In this document: piece by piece, positions 44,394 to 55,580 of the stretch
How the letters are laid out: each line of letters opens with the position of its first letter
Position numbering within the stretch: position 1 is the stretch's first letter
Assembly (NCBI GenBank): GCA_963514095.1
Contig: OY741268.1
Location: 27,090,857 to 27,154,856 of the forward strand
Reading direction: 5' to 3'
Source: Eutrigla gurnardus
Taxonomy: Eukaryota; Chordata; Actinopteri; Perciformes; Triglidae
Length of the DNA stretch: 64,000 nt
Made by a program: the position numbers and the translations under genes
Notes under the pieces: model-generated
Told to the model about the DNA's origin: nothing
Database searches by the model: none
Seen by the model: the letters and a program-made list of their open reading frames with translations, nothing else

Positions 44394-45106
44394 GCAGAAT
44401 CAGCACCTTGGACAGCTCCAGAATAAGTGCATTGGACAGCTACACAATCAGCTCCCTGGACAGCACCAGAATCAGCTCCATGGATCGCTTCGGAATCAGC
44501 ACCTTGGACAGCTCCAGAACCAGCTCCCTGGACAGCACCAGAATCAGCTCCATGGATCGCTTCGGAATCAGCACCTTGGACAGCTACAGAATCAGCTCCC
44601 TGGATAGCACCAGAATCAGCTCCCTGGACAGCTCCAGAATCAGCACCATGGATAGCTCCAGAAATCAGTGCCCTGGACAGTGACAGAATCAGCACCTTGG
44701 ACAGCTCCAGAATCAGCTCCCTGGACAGCTCCAGAATCAGCACCATGGATAGCTCCAGAAATCAGTGCCCTGGACAGCTACATAATCAGCACCTTGGACA
44801 GCTACAGAATCAACACCTAGGACAGCTACAGAATCAGCACCTTGGACAGCTACAGAATCAGCACATTGGACAGCTACAAAATCAGCACCTTGGACAGCTA
44901 CAGAATAAGCACATTGGACAGCTCCAAAATCAGCCCCTTTGACAGCTACAGAATCAGCACCATGGACAGCACCAGAATCAGCACCTTGGACAGCTACAGA
45001 ATCAGCACATTGGACAGCTACAGAATCAGCACCTTGGACAGCACCAGAATCAGCACCATGGACAGCACCAGAATCAGCACCTTTGACAGCTACAGAATCA
45101 GCACAG
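44394..45106 (+). repeat. 24-bp minisatellite, about 30 units
   Basis: The unit is CAGAATCAGCACCTTGGACA plus GCTC/GCTA, 24 bp, with variants (CTCCCTGG, CACCATGG, CATTGG, GGATCGCTTCGG). Because 24 is a multiple of three, every unit adds eight codons and several frames stay open on both strands: the plus strand reads PWTAPESA-, LDSYRIST- or QHLGQLQN-type octapeptides and the minus strand reads ADSGAVQG. Two units carry one extra A (near 44661 and 44760), shifting the frame. Higher-order repeats of 72 bp (44449-44513 and 44521-44585) and 97 bp (44641 and 44738) are visible. No start, splice or homology evidence supports translation. Confidence 0.95.
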
Positions 45107-46699
45107 TGCATCAGATCTTTTTATCCCTCAAGGTTCCTCTTTAATGAACTAAACAACACAAATGATTTAAGTGCCCTGAAAATTGTTGACATATTTTACA
45201 TTTGAGAGTACTGCACATGAAAGCTTGAGCAAAGATTGTAAAAAGGCCTCCCCGCTGAGTGATACAATTCCCACACAGGAGCCACTTTTTATCTGTTGCA
45301 TTGCTCTTCAAGGTTATCTCGAACGTGCGACACAAAAGTACTCTCACCCGGCAAAGAGAGGAAGCAAGGAAAATATCCAAAGCCATCAGTCACTAATTCT
45401 ATTTCCCAGCTCGGGGAGGAGGTACAGCCGGAGGGGAGGAACACTGACTTACACACCTCCACTTAGCCCCAGCTGAGGGCCCCCCACCACCCCTGAGATA
45501 GAGTTACCACAGGGGGCCACTTGGAGGCTAAACGCCCTTCTCCAACAGGCCCCTCAGGGCCCCATTGTACATTCGTCCCTCAGTGGGAACCCTTGCCACT
45601 GCAATCTCCATCCAATCACCTTCGCCGGAGACAGTCTCATTTGTGTAGACCCTGAGTGAACTTTATGTGGACGTGAAGCAAGATTCACACTCCAAGGACT
45701 CCTTCAATAGAGGCATTTTTTCTCCCCGTCTATAAAAAATAAAGTGAGAATCCTGCTAAAGCATACCGCAGTGGAGGAATGAAAGGCGAATGTGTTTATA
45801 TCCAAATTCTGCAGCTTGTTGATGAATTCTGCAGATTCATGATCGTCATGACCTGAGTTGCCTCGTCTGTGCCAATTTAAATCTGTGTTCGACTGCCTTT
45901 AACTCACGCGTATCACCTGTTTGTCATTAGAACTCAGATTTAGTGAGTTGCCGTGCGGGTAAAGAGCTGCAGTAAAGCATAATCTTTCCCAGGAGAACGA
46001 AGCTTTGTGAAGGAATTTGCCTTTAGAAGATAGCGTTTCCTTTTTTTTAAAAAAAAGGGGGATCTGGTCCTGCAGGCTCTGCGGCATGTAGCGAAAGGCC
46101 AGGTCTGTGTGGCTTTGCCCAGAGATAGGGTCTCGAGGCAGGGTGGATGGATCAGGCCTATCCCCCTTTTCCCTCCCCATGCTGGCTCCGTCTAGTGAGA
46201 ACACCTGGTGTAAGTCCTCAAAGTCCAGAGCTGGAAAGCTGCGCCACAAAGCGTAATAAGCCAATATAGCAGCTTTTCTCTGTATTCAGCTTCCTTATCG
46301 TAAGCAGGCGGGAGTCTTTTCTCCCATTCCGCCTTTGTCGCTGCAGGAAACTAAATAAAGCAGAAATGGAGACTCCTTAATGCAATACAACTCCACAGGA
46401 CCAGGCTATTATATGATATATAAATAGAGATGTATATATCTGATGTATCCAGTATAGATGTGTTGTCATGTGACTGTCACTCTGCTATTCCCATTTGCGA
46501 CGCCCACACGCCCTACGCCAATGTCAGTTGTCACAGACAAGGAATATATACGTGCTTTTGATTTTTGACTCGAGGCTCAAACTGCTGTCGTGGATCTATT
46601 GAACACCACATTCCAGCGGGATCGTGTCGTTTCATCTCCCTCCTGTCTCGTTTTCCAAGACTGCGGGGTCTCTGACTCTCTGTCAAACAGCATGTGGTG
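45107..46699. other. Non-coding stretch, nothing recognised
   Basis: Mixed-composition sequence. C-rich patch at 45479-45495 and T/A-runs at 46041-46057. No repeat family or exon. Confidence 0.45.
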
Positions 46700-46729
46700 G
46701 GTGTGTGTGTGTGTGTTTCTGTGTGTGTG
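46700..46729 (+). repeat. (GT)n microsatellite, interrupted
   Basis: Two short GT blocks separated by TTCT. Confidence 0.88.
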
Positions 46730-46939
46730 GGTCTCAACGACAGAAAAATGGAGCTCTGTCAGTGTCACTGCATCAACACTCCCTCCTGGACTCGATCACT
46801 AACTAGGCTACCATGGATCACTTCTTTCACTGGACATGCTTTAGTATTTGTCTGACTATCACTTTATTCCTCTGCGTGTGAGAGAAGCCAAGTGTGTCTT
46901 CACATACCGATGAGACCACGAAGGATTTCTGTCACGCAT

Positions 46940-47265
46940 CGGAATAAAAACACTCACAATAACCGATGGTGAATTTCCATTATCGGGGTAATTGTGAATA
47001 TCAAGTGAAAAATAAAGTCTGATTTAAACAAATGCAGGAATTTAAGATTATTATTTTTTTTTTTACTAAAACAATGTTGTGCGTCTTATCTGTGAACCGC
47101 TAAAAATATTTGTTTCGCAACTAAACGTAAACTAATTCCAGCGTGTTTTACTGCCATTTTAAGTTTTAGGATATTTTGATAATTATCGGGATAATATTAT
47201 GAATATTTTAGTCAGGGTAATGGTGACATTATATTTTCATATCATCCCCATGCCTACCTACATCT
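46940..47265 (-). mobile_element. Family E repeat, copy 2
   Basis: ACTCACAATAACCGATGGTG and CCATTATCGGGGTAATTGTG lie at the left. AGGATATTTTGATAATTATC and GGGATAATATTATGAATATT, then CATATCATCCCCATGCCTAC, lie at the right (47168-47263). The right block matches 19837-19910. The element belongs to the teleost 'GGGCTGGGCGATATG' MITE-like family, read on the minus strand. Confidence 0.65.
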
Positions 47266-47774
47266 GCAAAAAAAAAAACCCCTCAGGCCCGAATCCACTT
47301 ACAGTACATAGTACTTATTATATATCATACTTGTATTCCTACATGCACTCGTATTTTGCCACATAATGCATCGTGGCTGAAGTCCAAACTGTGAATAGTC
47401 CTCCTGACAGATTGAACGATCCGCCTACGTGTGCACAAATAGCTTCTAGTTATCGGCTCTGTAATGTCTGCTATGATAAGCGCTGCGTGGACCGGCTGCG
47501 GGCCTGCTGCGGTGTGAAAGGTTAGCGGAGTCATTGGGAGCCGCAGCCCGTGCAATGTTGCTGCTGCAGCATCCATCTTGGCGAGAGTAATGTGAGCGCC
47601 GTGACATTCTCCCGGTTTTAGCGAGGGCACGGTGACAGATACGGTCCGTCAGCATGACGCAGATAGGTCGCGCGATGCTAAAGGTGGGACGCTGTCGCGT
47701 GTGTGGCTCTGCACTCGGCGCCCCTCATTTGCATAAAGTCGTTTGTATTCCGAAGCAGTTTGTAATGAGAGATC
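47266..47774. other. Non-coding stretch, possible repeat at 47282-47345
   Basis: CAGGCCCGAATCCACTTACA and GTACATAGTACTTATTATAT followed by ATACTTGTATTCCTACATGC look like a degraded interspersed repeat but lack a second copy here. An ATTTGCAT octamer lies at 47727-47734. Confidence 0.3.
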
Positions 47775-47806
47775 TGTGTGTGCGTGTGTGTGTGTGTGTG
47801 TGTGTG
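47775..47806 (+). repeat. (GT)n microsatellite
   Basis: About 32 bp of GT repeat with one GC interruption. Confidence 0.95.
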
Positions 47807-48006
47807 GGGGAGCTACTGTAAGGCATTTACTGAGTTATATGCAAAAGAGCATCACTGCCTAATCCCTCTCTCTCTCTCTCCCCCGTCTCGTCTGCTCAAA
47901 AAGAAACAGATGTCCAGGCAACCTGCCTTCTCCAGCCTCCGGACGCCAGACCCAGCCCTCCCTCCCCCCCCCCTCACCCGCCATCCCTCACCGTCCCTCT
48001 GCCCAG

Positions 48007-48138
48007 ACGCGGGGGACTCGCAAAGCGGACTCAGAGAACCGTGATGGCGGGGCAGCAAGCCAAGACGGGGCTCCATCTTCATATAACTCCTTGCTGGAGG
48101 TGGTGGAGTGCGAGCTGGACTCTGCCCATCCCTCTGCT
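48007..48138 (+). CDS. Candidate coding exon, 44 codons, unidentified protein
   Basis: I do not recognise the protein. The acceptor TCTGCCCAG ends at 48006 after roughly 45 bases that are almost all C and T. The donor GTAAGTGG starts at 48139. The exon is 132 bp, divisible by three, and reads open in phase 0 with an acidic, natural-looking composition ending SSYNSLLEVVECELDSAHPS. A second frame is also open and contains an ATG in moderate context (ACCGTGATGG, 48039-48048), so the frame is not certain. There is no partner exon nearby with proven phase. It may be a cassette exon of a gene whose other exons lie outside the window, a non-coding exon, or chance. Confidence 0.3.
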
Positions 48139-49779
48139 GTAAGTGGTCATTAAAGAGCCGGCTGACAGCGCTCTGCTTCTATGAGTGGTGGTGGAGGTGT
48201 CCTGTTCGCCGCACTAGCTACTTCCACTCAACACCGCGAGGTTCAATTTAATGGTGTCTTGCTGGTTAGTACTGATCCATCTGTCACTGTGTGAGCGTGT
48301 TAGCTATCATCGCGCTCGGCGCTCTGGAGTGTGTCATCTCCTCACTGACGGCACTAAACTTCAGGTTGGAATCCCGTTTCGTGCAGAACGGACAAGGAGA
48401 GACACGAAGGACGATAAAGGAGGGTTTGTTTGGGGTTTTTTTTGTCGTAGCTGATTAGCAGTAGAAATAATACGGTTGACGGGCTGACCCCGAGGTACTC
48501 CTCAGTTAGGGCCCATCTGTCTGATCGCTGCAGACCGATGTGAAGCAAAAATGTTTTTGTACAAGACTGAGGCGGATAAACCTTTAAACAGCGTTTCTGC
48601 TTCACAGGACGGACTCATCAACATGGCGTGTGCGTGGCCCTCCAATTACCATCATTACTCGCGACAGGCTTCAAGCGCCGCGCGTATTTATTCGGAGACG
48701 CGAGCAGGTGGCATTTTCCAGAAAAAAGAAAAAAAAAACGTATCTTAGTTTGGGAACTGCAAATCTGCTGTCAAATCTGATCTGGAGTCATTTTCGAGCC
48801 ACAGTTGCAGTTTGTTTATCAGAAGAAGAAAAAAAGCATCATGCCCCACCGCCACTGAGCAGGTGTCATACCCCCCCACCCCCACCCCTCCAACACATAA
48901 TCATCAATACTGATGAGGCATCATTTGATTACCATGGCAGTATTATCCTTAGAGTTAATGGCAGATGTAATTTTATACCCATCAACTACAACGTAATGTT
49001 CTATTTCTTTTTCATCTTTCAATTCCACCGGATTGTTCTCGCTCCAGGTATTCCGGCAAATAGTGAATAAATTACCCGGAGACGCCCAGGAGCCTTTATG
49101 GTTTTTCATTGTTATTCATTCACTATGGTTCTGGGTTTTATTTATCTACCTTTATTTTATGTTGGAAAATGGTGGCAGATAATCTTAGGAACAGGCATGG
49201 GAGAATTAAGCTGCATGGTGCCTTGGTTGCCCCCCCCCCCCACCCCACCTTCTGCTTTCCCTCTACCCCTTCCTCTCCCCATGCCTGCCTCCCAATCCAA
49301 TCTACCCCATTCATCAGATGGAGGTGATAAGCTTGGGGAGCACATGCAGAGGCCCAATGTCAGCTAAGCTCTCTGTGCCGCTGCGTTCTATTGCAGCGGC
49401 CGCCTTAAGTCGCCGCCTTAAGTGAAACATTCTGCTCACGTTGTTTCTTTTGCGTCCAGGTTCGTTGCAAACACAGTGGCCACGAGGCCAGTATTGGCAA
49501 CACGCAGGGAACTATCCTGGGACGCTGGCTGTTTTGTGTTCGGTAGCCCCACATCCTCGTCATAGAGCAGACGACGATTTTTAAGAAGAATAGAATATAA
49601 TAAGAAGAAGATATATATCATGTCTACTTGAGCAGAGAGTGAAGTCTCTGTCCCTCTGTGTGTGTTGTTATCCAAGCTTCTCCTCGGTTCGTTTACAGAG
49701 CCGGGACGTCAGTTGTTTGCACCTTAAAGTCGAGCTGATACGGCATTTCCTTTTGTGACGACGTGAAACAGGGCAGGCT
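48139..49779. other. Non-coding stretch with a conserved-element-like block
   Basis: If the candidate exon is real this would be intron. A-runs lie near 48721-48738 and C-runs at 48871-48890 and 49230-49241. The block 48900-49140 (ATTTGATTACCATGGCAG, TAGAGTTAATGGCAGATG) is repeat-free and could be conserved. No gene is supported. Confidence 0.35.
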
Positions 49780-50060
49780 TCCTTTACTTTAGCTATTTCA
49801 ATAATTTATCCACTTTTTGCTTTTTCACGATTCATCCAATACCTTAAGCAAACAGTTCATTCATTACTTTTACCCTTTATCCAATATTTTCAGATAACAA
49901 CTTAAATTTTTTCGCTATATTCTTTACTTTTACCTTAAGTTTTATACATTACTTTCAGCTAATCCAACCATTTATTCATAACTTTTCCTCAACTGTTGAA
50001 TATTTTTCTTCATATGCTATCAATTGTATCCATTAATTTTAGCTAAATGTTTCAGACGTC
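49780..50060. repeat. AT-rich degenerate repeat
   Basis: The phrases CATTACTTTTACCCTTTATCC, TTCTTTACTTTTACCTTAAG, ATACATTACTTTCAGCTAAT and CATTTATTCATAACTTTTCC recur at about 40-60 bp spacing, suggesting an old tandem array or part of a teleost AT-rich repeat. No clear unit boundary can be set by eye. Confidence 0.4.
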
Positions 50061-50094
50061 TCTGCTTCCTTGCTAACTGGTTTTCACACAGTCT

Positions 50095-50118
50095 CATAAC
50101 ACAAGCTCAGGTGTTATG
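50095..50118. repeat. Small perfect hairpin
   Basis: CATAACAC and GTGTTATG form an 8-bp perfect stem around an 8-base loop. No run of T follows and no function is proposed. Confidence 0.5.
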
Positions 50119-50860
50119 GCTGACTTGATGCGTGAGGCTATTTTTAATCAATTATTTCTCATTTCTTCAAATGAGCTATAAAACTCATTCCTGCTAGAAA
50201 CCGCAGACGTACCCCCCCTGCGGTACTAGTACCTCTGCTACTGTAGGTGTGCCTGTATTTGTATTTGCAGGTGTGGCACAGAGAGCCAAAGACAATGAAA
50301 GACAAAGACGGAGCGATTTAATCTCACGAGCACAGTGACTATATCTCTCCCGCTGTTCAATTCTCCATGTTGGAGTTATCTCAGTCAGTGGACATACATT
50401 AAATCAAACGGGACGTTCGCTCCGCCGCCAGAAAATGAATTGCCTTCATCCTTTCATTAGACACTTTATCTAACTTCCATTCTTCTATTTATCTATCTGG
50501 GAGAGCATTCATGTGTCACGTTCCCTTATCCTTGGAGACGAGCGCGGAGACAATGGTTCCACTGCAGCATTTCCTCCCGTTCTGTCTCTGCTCAGCAAAA
50601 CATGACGGAACAAATGAACCAATTAAGTGTGCTGGTGGCTGTGCGGTCCCAGGGGGGGCATCTAAGGAAGTGAGACGGCCTGATTAGCTCCAAGGTAGGG
50701 CCTGGACTGAAAACAGCCATCTAAAGAGTGAGAGAGGCTCCCGTTAATGTGACGACGCGGCGCTCGATGGTGCACCTGCGCCCGTTTCCCTCTTTGCTGT
50801 TGGCATTTTGATTGGTGTTGATCGCTGCCGAGGCCGTTTTAAACTTGGATTTTCTTCTTT
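50119..50860. promoter_or_regulatory. Candidate conserved non-coding element at 50560-50850
   Basis: The block holds GGAACAAATGAACCAATTAA, GCCTGATTAGCTCCAAGG and TTGGCATTTTGATTGGTG, with CCAAT and ATTGG words, moderate GC and no simple repeat. The texture fits a regulatory element. No coding is supported. Confidence 0.25.
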
Positions 50861-52036
50861 TTTTTATATAACAGAGGGACAAATGTGGGTGTCAGATCTG
50901 CACTGGGAGCAGGCGTGACAAATGTGCCATGGATGCTAACTGCATTTTACAACACAGACGGACCTCACAGCCTGCAATAAAGGCTAAAAAAAAGACGTGG
51001 ACTTCACGATACGCCGAGAAATCACCTCCTTGAGTGGCGTCTCCGGGTGAGCTCAGGAATATTTGAGGCCCCTCTAACGTCATTGTCATCGATCCCGTAT
51101 GCTTCAGGAACACCGAGATGGGTTCCACTTGACTGTAAACAAGAATGATCAGTTAATACCCGCCGTATCGATCTGACTCGCCCTCTAACGTATGAATGCC
51201 TTTGAAGGCACTTTTAACATTTCTGTCGCTAGAAAAGTTACCGAGCTGGAACCCGTGAGCTTTTTGGGGGGACTGCAGTCGAGAAACATCACGGATAGTT
51301 CACTTCCTCACATTTTAACTTTTGGAAGTCGCAAATGTCTGTTTTAATGTCTGCGTTTTAACAGAGAAGAAGTCTAGAGGTCACCGACTGGAATCTTTCA
51401 CGTCGGCTCCTATTGGCTCCAAAGATGGAGACAAACATTCACACTTTATGGAGAAGCACAAACAGCTGATCAATAGCCGCCACTTCAGAATGTATCTGTC
51501 ACAAAAATGGTTTTCATCTTCCGTTTAGCGCATTAACTCTTTTTTTCTATTTACTTTTTCAAGCAGTTGAGAAAGTTTTATCGAGTTTTGCCGTTTTCCA
51601 TACAGCTTTCAGAATCCGACTCTTTATAATGCACATAACAATATGTGAATGGATTCACGGCTTATTTGTCTTCGAATGTATCTTGTTGCCAAGGTCAGAC
51701 TCGCTCTGTAGAAAAGAGCCACGTTTAGGGAAAATACATGATTTGAAGTTAATCCACAGCACATAGCGCTAATCTGTACTGCATTTATAGCTGAGCTGCA
51801 CACAATGTCGTGCAGCGATTCATCCGTTGGCCTTTGATACACAACGTGCTGAATGGATGACTGTGTCACCTCAGTTGTTCAATACAGCCTTTTCTCCTTT
51901 TCTATCAATCTCAGCTCTGATATTGGCCCTGCCTACCTTTCCCTTCCTATTTTGCTTATTTTCTGACATTGTGACATTGCCCCCCTATCTTTCCTGTCTC
52001 CACCGTTCTGACAAGATCTGCAGTTTCCGGTCCTAT
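50861..52036. other. Non-coding stretch, nothing recognised
   Basis: Unique-looking sequence. The part around 51640-51840 is repeat-free and might be conserved. No gene or transposon. Confidence 0.4.
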
Positions 52037-52069
52037 GGGGGGGAGGGGGGAGGTGGGAGGGGGGGAGGG
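52037..52069 (+). repeat. G-rich tract with G-quadruplex potential
   Basis: Runs of G separated by single A or T residues (GGGGGGGAGGGGGGAGGTGG type). A second GGGA-repeat tract lies at 52228-52256. Confidence 0.8.
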
Positions 52070-52599
52070 AACATTCAAAACCTCTTCATCTCCGAGGCAA
52101 TTTTGAGGCACCTTGTCCCCCATGGTCAATTTGTCACCATGTGGAATGCCAGGAGGTGTCCTTGGGGCTGACCACTGGTCATTGCTCTACCTGACACTCG
52201 GAAAGGAGAGAAAAAAGGGGAGGAAGTGGAGAGGGAGAGGGAGGGAGGGAGGGAGAATGAACCTGACAAAGGCCCTGCAACAGATCCGTCCCACTCAGCA
52301 GAGCCAAGGGAGTATGCAGCCGGGCTGTCAGCACCTCTCATTAGTCAAAGGCAGCCTCCCTGACAATGTGACACTGATTACTGAAAGCCCTGATTCAGAG
52401 TTTCTCTCCTTCTCTGTGTAGCCGCAAACAGTGTCAGCTAAAGCTGCAATGCACATGTTCACACACACACACACACACACGCACGTCAATCCACTCTCTT
52501 TTCACCCCAAAATGCTTGAAGTGCATTTCATTTCATTTAAAAATTCCCCTTCCATCTCCAAAGGGACTAAAGCCTCCATTAAAAAGAGTGATAAAGGGC
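52070..52599. other. Non-coding stretch with GGGA and CA repeats
   Basis: (GGGA)n at 52228-52256 and (AC)n at 52460-52484. No exon is supported. The frame at 52113-52421 crosses the purine tract and is not convincing. Confidence 0.45.
52460..52484 (+). repeat. (CA)n microsatellite
   Basis: 25-bp CA repeat ending in GCACG. Confidence 0.92.
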
Positions 52600-52815
52600 A
52601 AATGGGTCTCTTCCAGCTCTATTTAGAATCTATTTATTGATTTTAAAAGGGTGTAAATAAATATTAAATGGCATTATTGTGCATGGAGGCCTTGACACCG
52701 GCAGAAGTGGTGGAATTAAAGGGGATGAAGAGTGGCGTTCATTAAGAGTTTATCATTTTTATCGATCTCGCTGACATGTCTCGGCACTGAGGAGGATCTG
52801 ATTGCTTTTACTTAA
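52600..52815. promoter_or_regulatory. Candidate conserved non-coding element
   Basis: GATTTTAAAAGGGTGTAAAT, AAATATTAAATGGCATTATT and GCGTTCATTAAGAGTTTATC, then TTTTTATCGATCTCGCTGAC form a dense, repeat-free AT-rich block with homeodomain- and Fox-like words. The texture resembles known vertebrate developmental enhancers. Conservation was not tested. Confidence 0.3.
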
Positions 52816-53159
52816 TCACTCCGAGAGTTGAACGGAGGATTGAAATGAAGTATCGGGGAGGGGTGAAGAGGAAAAAGTGGAATTCTCTCCAAATACCAAA
52901 CAGGACGGGGTCCGTGCTGACTCTCTCCGTGGAGACCAAAGTTTTCCACTTCCTTTGCTAGAGGTCGAAAGGTGCGTTCAAGCACTATTGCATACAAAGT
53001 CAATGCAAGGCCCCGGGCGGTCTGTGGTTCTCCAGAGGTCTCCGATAGAACCTCAAATGAGTCCAGAGACCAGACCAGACTGTATAAACCAGACTGCCTG
53101 TGGTACAAACAAGGTCTCTGTCGTATTTATGCCTCAATGACGTTATTTTAATTGTTGAT
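52816..53159. other. Non-coding stretch, possibly repeat-derived at 53020-53130
   Basis: GAGACCAGACCAGACTGTAT and AAACCAGACTGCCTGTGG have the look of an interspersed repeat but no second copy occurs in the window. No gene. Confidence 0.3.
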
Positions 53160-53440
53160 GGAGCAGCTACAGTGTTAGCATAGCCGATCGATCAGAACTC
53201 CATTCAGAAAACAAGCATTTTAAATGTAGTCTGCTTATCGTCTTGCACACAGACCTAACAATCCGTGACTTCAGACTTTTTATGAACTGTCATCATTATG
53301 TTGTTACTTCTGCATCATTTTTTATCCATATATTGCAATTAGCTCACAACAAATCTTTTGAGGATGCCCTTGGATTAGCCGGTGTATCTGGAGCTTCCAC
53401 AACATGTACAAAGCAGCAATAGTGGTTATTAGATGATGTG
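53160..53440 (+). repeat. Interspersed repeat family B, copy 2
   Basis: Shares GTGTTAGCATAGCC, CAGACCTAACAA, a CAGACTTTTTATGAACTGTC block, TCATTATG, a GCAATTAGCTCACAACAAAT block and AAAGCAGCAATAGTGGTTAT (53412-53431) with copy 3 at 62500-62790, and most blocks with copy 1 at 13310-13535. Confidence 0.65.
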
Positions 53441-55189
53441 TTGAAGGAGGGAAAACATGAGCGTGTCTTTTTACAGGTGCATATAATTGCTTCATATTTG
53501 ATGATCTGGGATTAGTTAACTAGAATTCCAAGATTTGATCAAAGAAACCCTAGTTCCTTGATCTCATAGCTTGACTTTCTCATTCCAGACATATTTGTGA
53601 GAAATAAATGAATGACCATTTCGTTTCTCCACGTTCTGATGGATCCACGCCGAGGAGCACGGACACTCAACCCCATCGCCACGGGGATTAAATGCAAATT
53701 ACGTGTGCTGTCTCCAATGAGCCCCCCCGTGTCAAAATAGCACACTAGAAAAGGTTCTAATAAAACAAAGGAATACAAACAGATCGCCGTAGAAAAGAGT
53801 TCAAAAAGCAGAACAAACTCAGATCTTATACTCTGCAAACGAAGGCAAGTGGTCTGTCCTAGACCCACGTGAAGAGGACCAGTTATGTCCATCTGTAGCT
53901 CCAGCCTCAATTATATTATGCATGTTGTGAACTGGTTGTGTTATTGCACCCAGAAACATTGTTCTATATTTAAAAAAATAAATAAAAAAAACATCATCCA
54001 TGTTCAGTTTTCAGTATTTCCTGCTATTATTTTTTGAATATGTTTTTAGTACATTTACAATGGTGATAATGAATAGTTGTAATAAATGGTTGCAAAATTG
54101 ATAGCTACGGTAAGTTTGCCTTATTATTTCTGCAATGTTTTTGCCATTGTTAAGCCACTGGGACAGCAGAGCCTGAGGCTAACACGAGAAGAGGGAAGAG
54201 TTATAGTGGTATTAATGGGAGAAAGTCCTTCTAGCAGCAGTCGTGTCACAGCACCTCGCCCACGTGGCCCGGGAAAAAATAACCACACAACCACCTCTCT
54301 GCTAATACCTAGCATGAACTTCAAGATGGATACATGTATTACTTCTGTATTAATGCAGGGAGACCATATGATAGGATTCATGGTTATTTTATTTAAGATG
54401 TTCAGAAATAAAAAGTTGTTTGTCTTATCTGTGACACCTGGCTATTTTTCTACTTCTCCACCATGACAGCGAGCTAGACAGCTTCTTCAAGTCACTTGTG
54501 ACATTTACAATTATCCCAATTCACCACAATCGTTTACCGTGAGTGTTTTTAATCCTAATCCAAGATAAAATCCAATATCCTCATCCCGAGACGTGACACA
54601 CAGATTGAGCTGGCAAAACTGTGTAATATCCGAGAGCAAATACTGATTTACAAACACTATAACACTATAATGATACCATTTGAGTAAACACCATATATAA
54701 TGTGGTATCAGAATAATTACAAAGAAAACATGAGTTCACTGTAAAGTCAAGAAACCCATATAGGATATATTACTATACATCTTTTTAAACTAGACTAGCT
54801 GTTGAAATGAAAGATGAAGGAGCTGAAACGCTCTTCATGCACCTCCAGCTGTGAGGAGGGCGTGAAGGTGGGAAACCCTCTCTGCCTTTGCAAATGGCCG
54901 TGTTTCATGTTGTCGCTCTGAGGCCAGGCGGCAGGAAGGGAAGCGTCCGCCACGCGCTCCAAGCACACACTGCTGCCATGAGCCTCGGCAAGAATCTGTG
55001 GGCATTCCTAGGAAGTTCTGCAACTCTTGACTTTCCACGCTGAGTTTCCTGATCCGTACCACCTGTGGATTGCAGGGGGGGATGGCCGCGTGCCTTTCAT
55101 CGATCCACATGGCGTTTTGACCTGGAAGCCCTCCACGGGGCTCCGGTCTTTATTAGAAAGCCCCGCAGAAAAGCTCCCCACCGATGGGC
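53441..55189. other. Non-coding stretch, nothing recognised
   Basis: AT-rich sequence with an A-rich tract at 53971-53990. A 123-codon minus-strand frame at 53539-53910 has no recognisable domain. Confidence 0.45.
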
Positions 55190-55580
55190 GAGAGTGTTTC
55201 CCTCCAAGTCTCCAGTGTTTCAGCCTCCCTGACATGAATACTAATGAATCACTCTACGGCCCCTCGTCATTTATCCACACTTAACCCTTCGAACCGATCG
55301 ACTGCTTTGCTTGTTTGTCAATCTGCCTCCACGGCGATGCAAGTGCTATGCAGCATGCTCCTCATTAGAGTGTTGTTATTCAGGCTGCAATGCAACGTAC
55401 GCCGTCTACTTGTCAGTATACAGGAGGGGGGCTATGTTATGTATCAGAGGCTGCAATCCTCCCCGCTCGCTATCTGGGTTCTAACAAGGCCAGGATTGCA
55501 GCCAGATTGACAGCTGCTGGGGCATTTTAACAGGCTTGGTGTTAAACCGCTAAACTCCGAGGAGGCATATGAATGATTGG
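55190..55580. promoter_or_regulatory. Candidate conserved non-coding element
   Basis: A long repeat-free block of balanced composition (CATGAATACTAATGAATCAC, GGCGATGCAAGTGCTATGCA, TGTTGTTATTCAGGCTGCAA, GATTGACAGCTGCTGGGGCA) containing the E-box CAGCTG and the TALE-type TTGACAG word. It is one of the better enhancer candidates here by texture. Confidence 0.3.

Noticed and set aside
44394..45106. CRISPR array
   Set aside because: Units are directly contiguous 24-bp repeats with no unique spacers, in eukaryotic DNA.
33152..47734. Four perfect ATTTGCAT octamers (33152, 37220, 42878, 47727) as a patterned array
   Set aside because: The number is close to that expected by chance for an 8-base word on two strands of AT-rich 64-kb DNA, and the spacing is not regular.
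50095..50118. Hairpin as a transcription terminator
   Set aside because: Intrinsic terminators of the bacterial kind are not relevant in this genome, and no T-run follows.
53539..53910. 123-codon minus-strand frame as an endogenous retroviral fragment
   Set aside because: No protease, reverse transcriptase or envelope-type motif and no long terminal repeats are visible.
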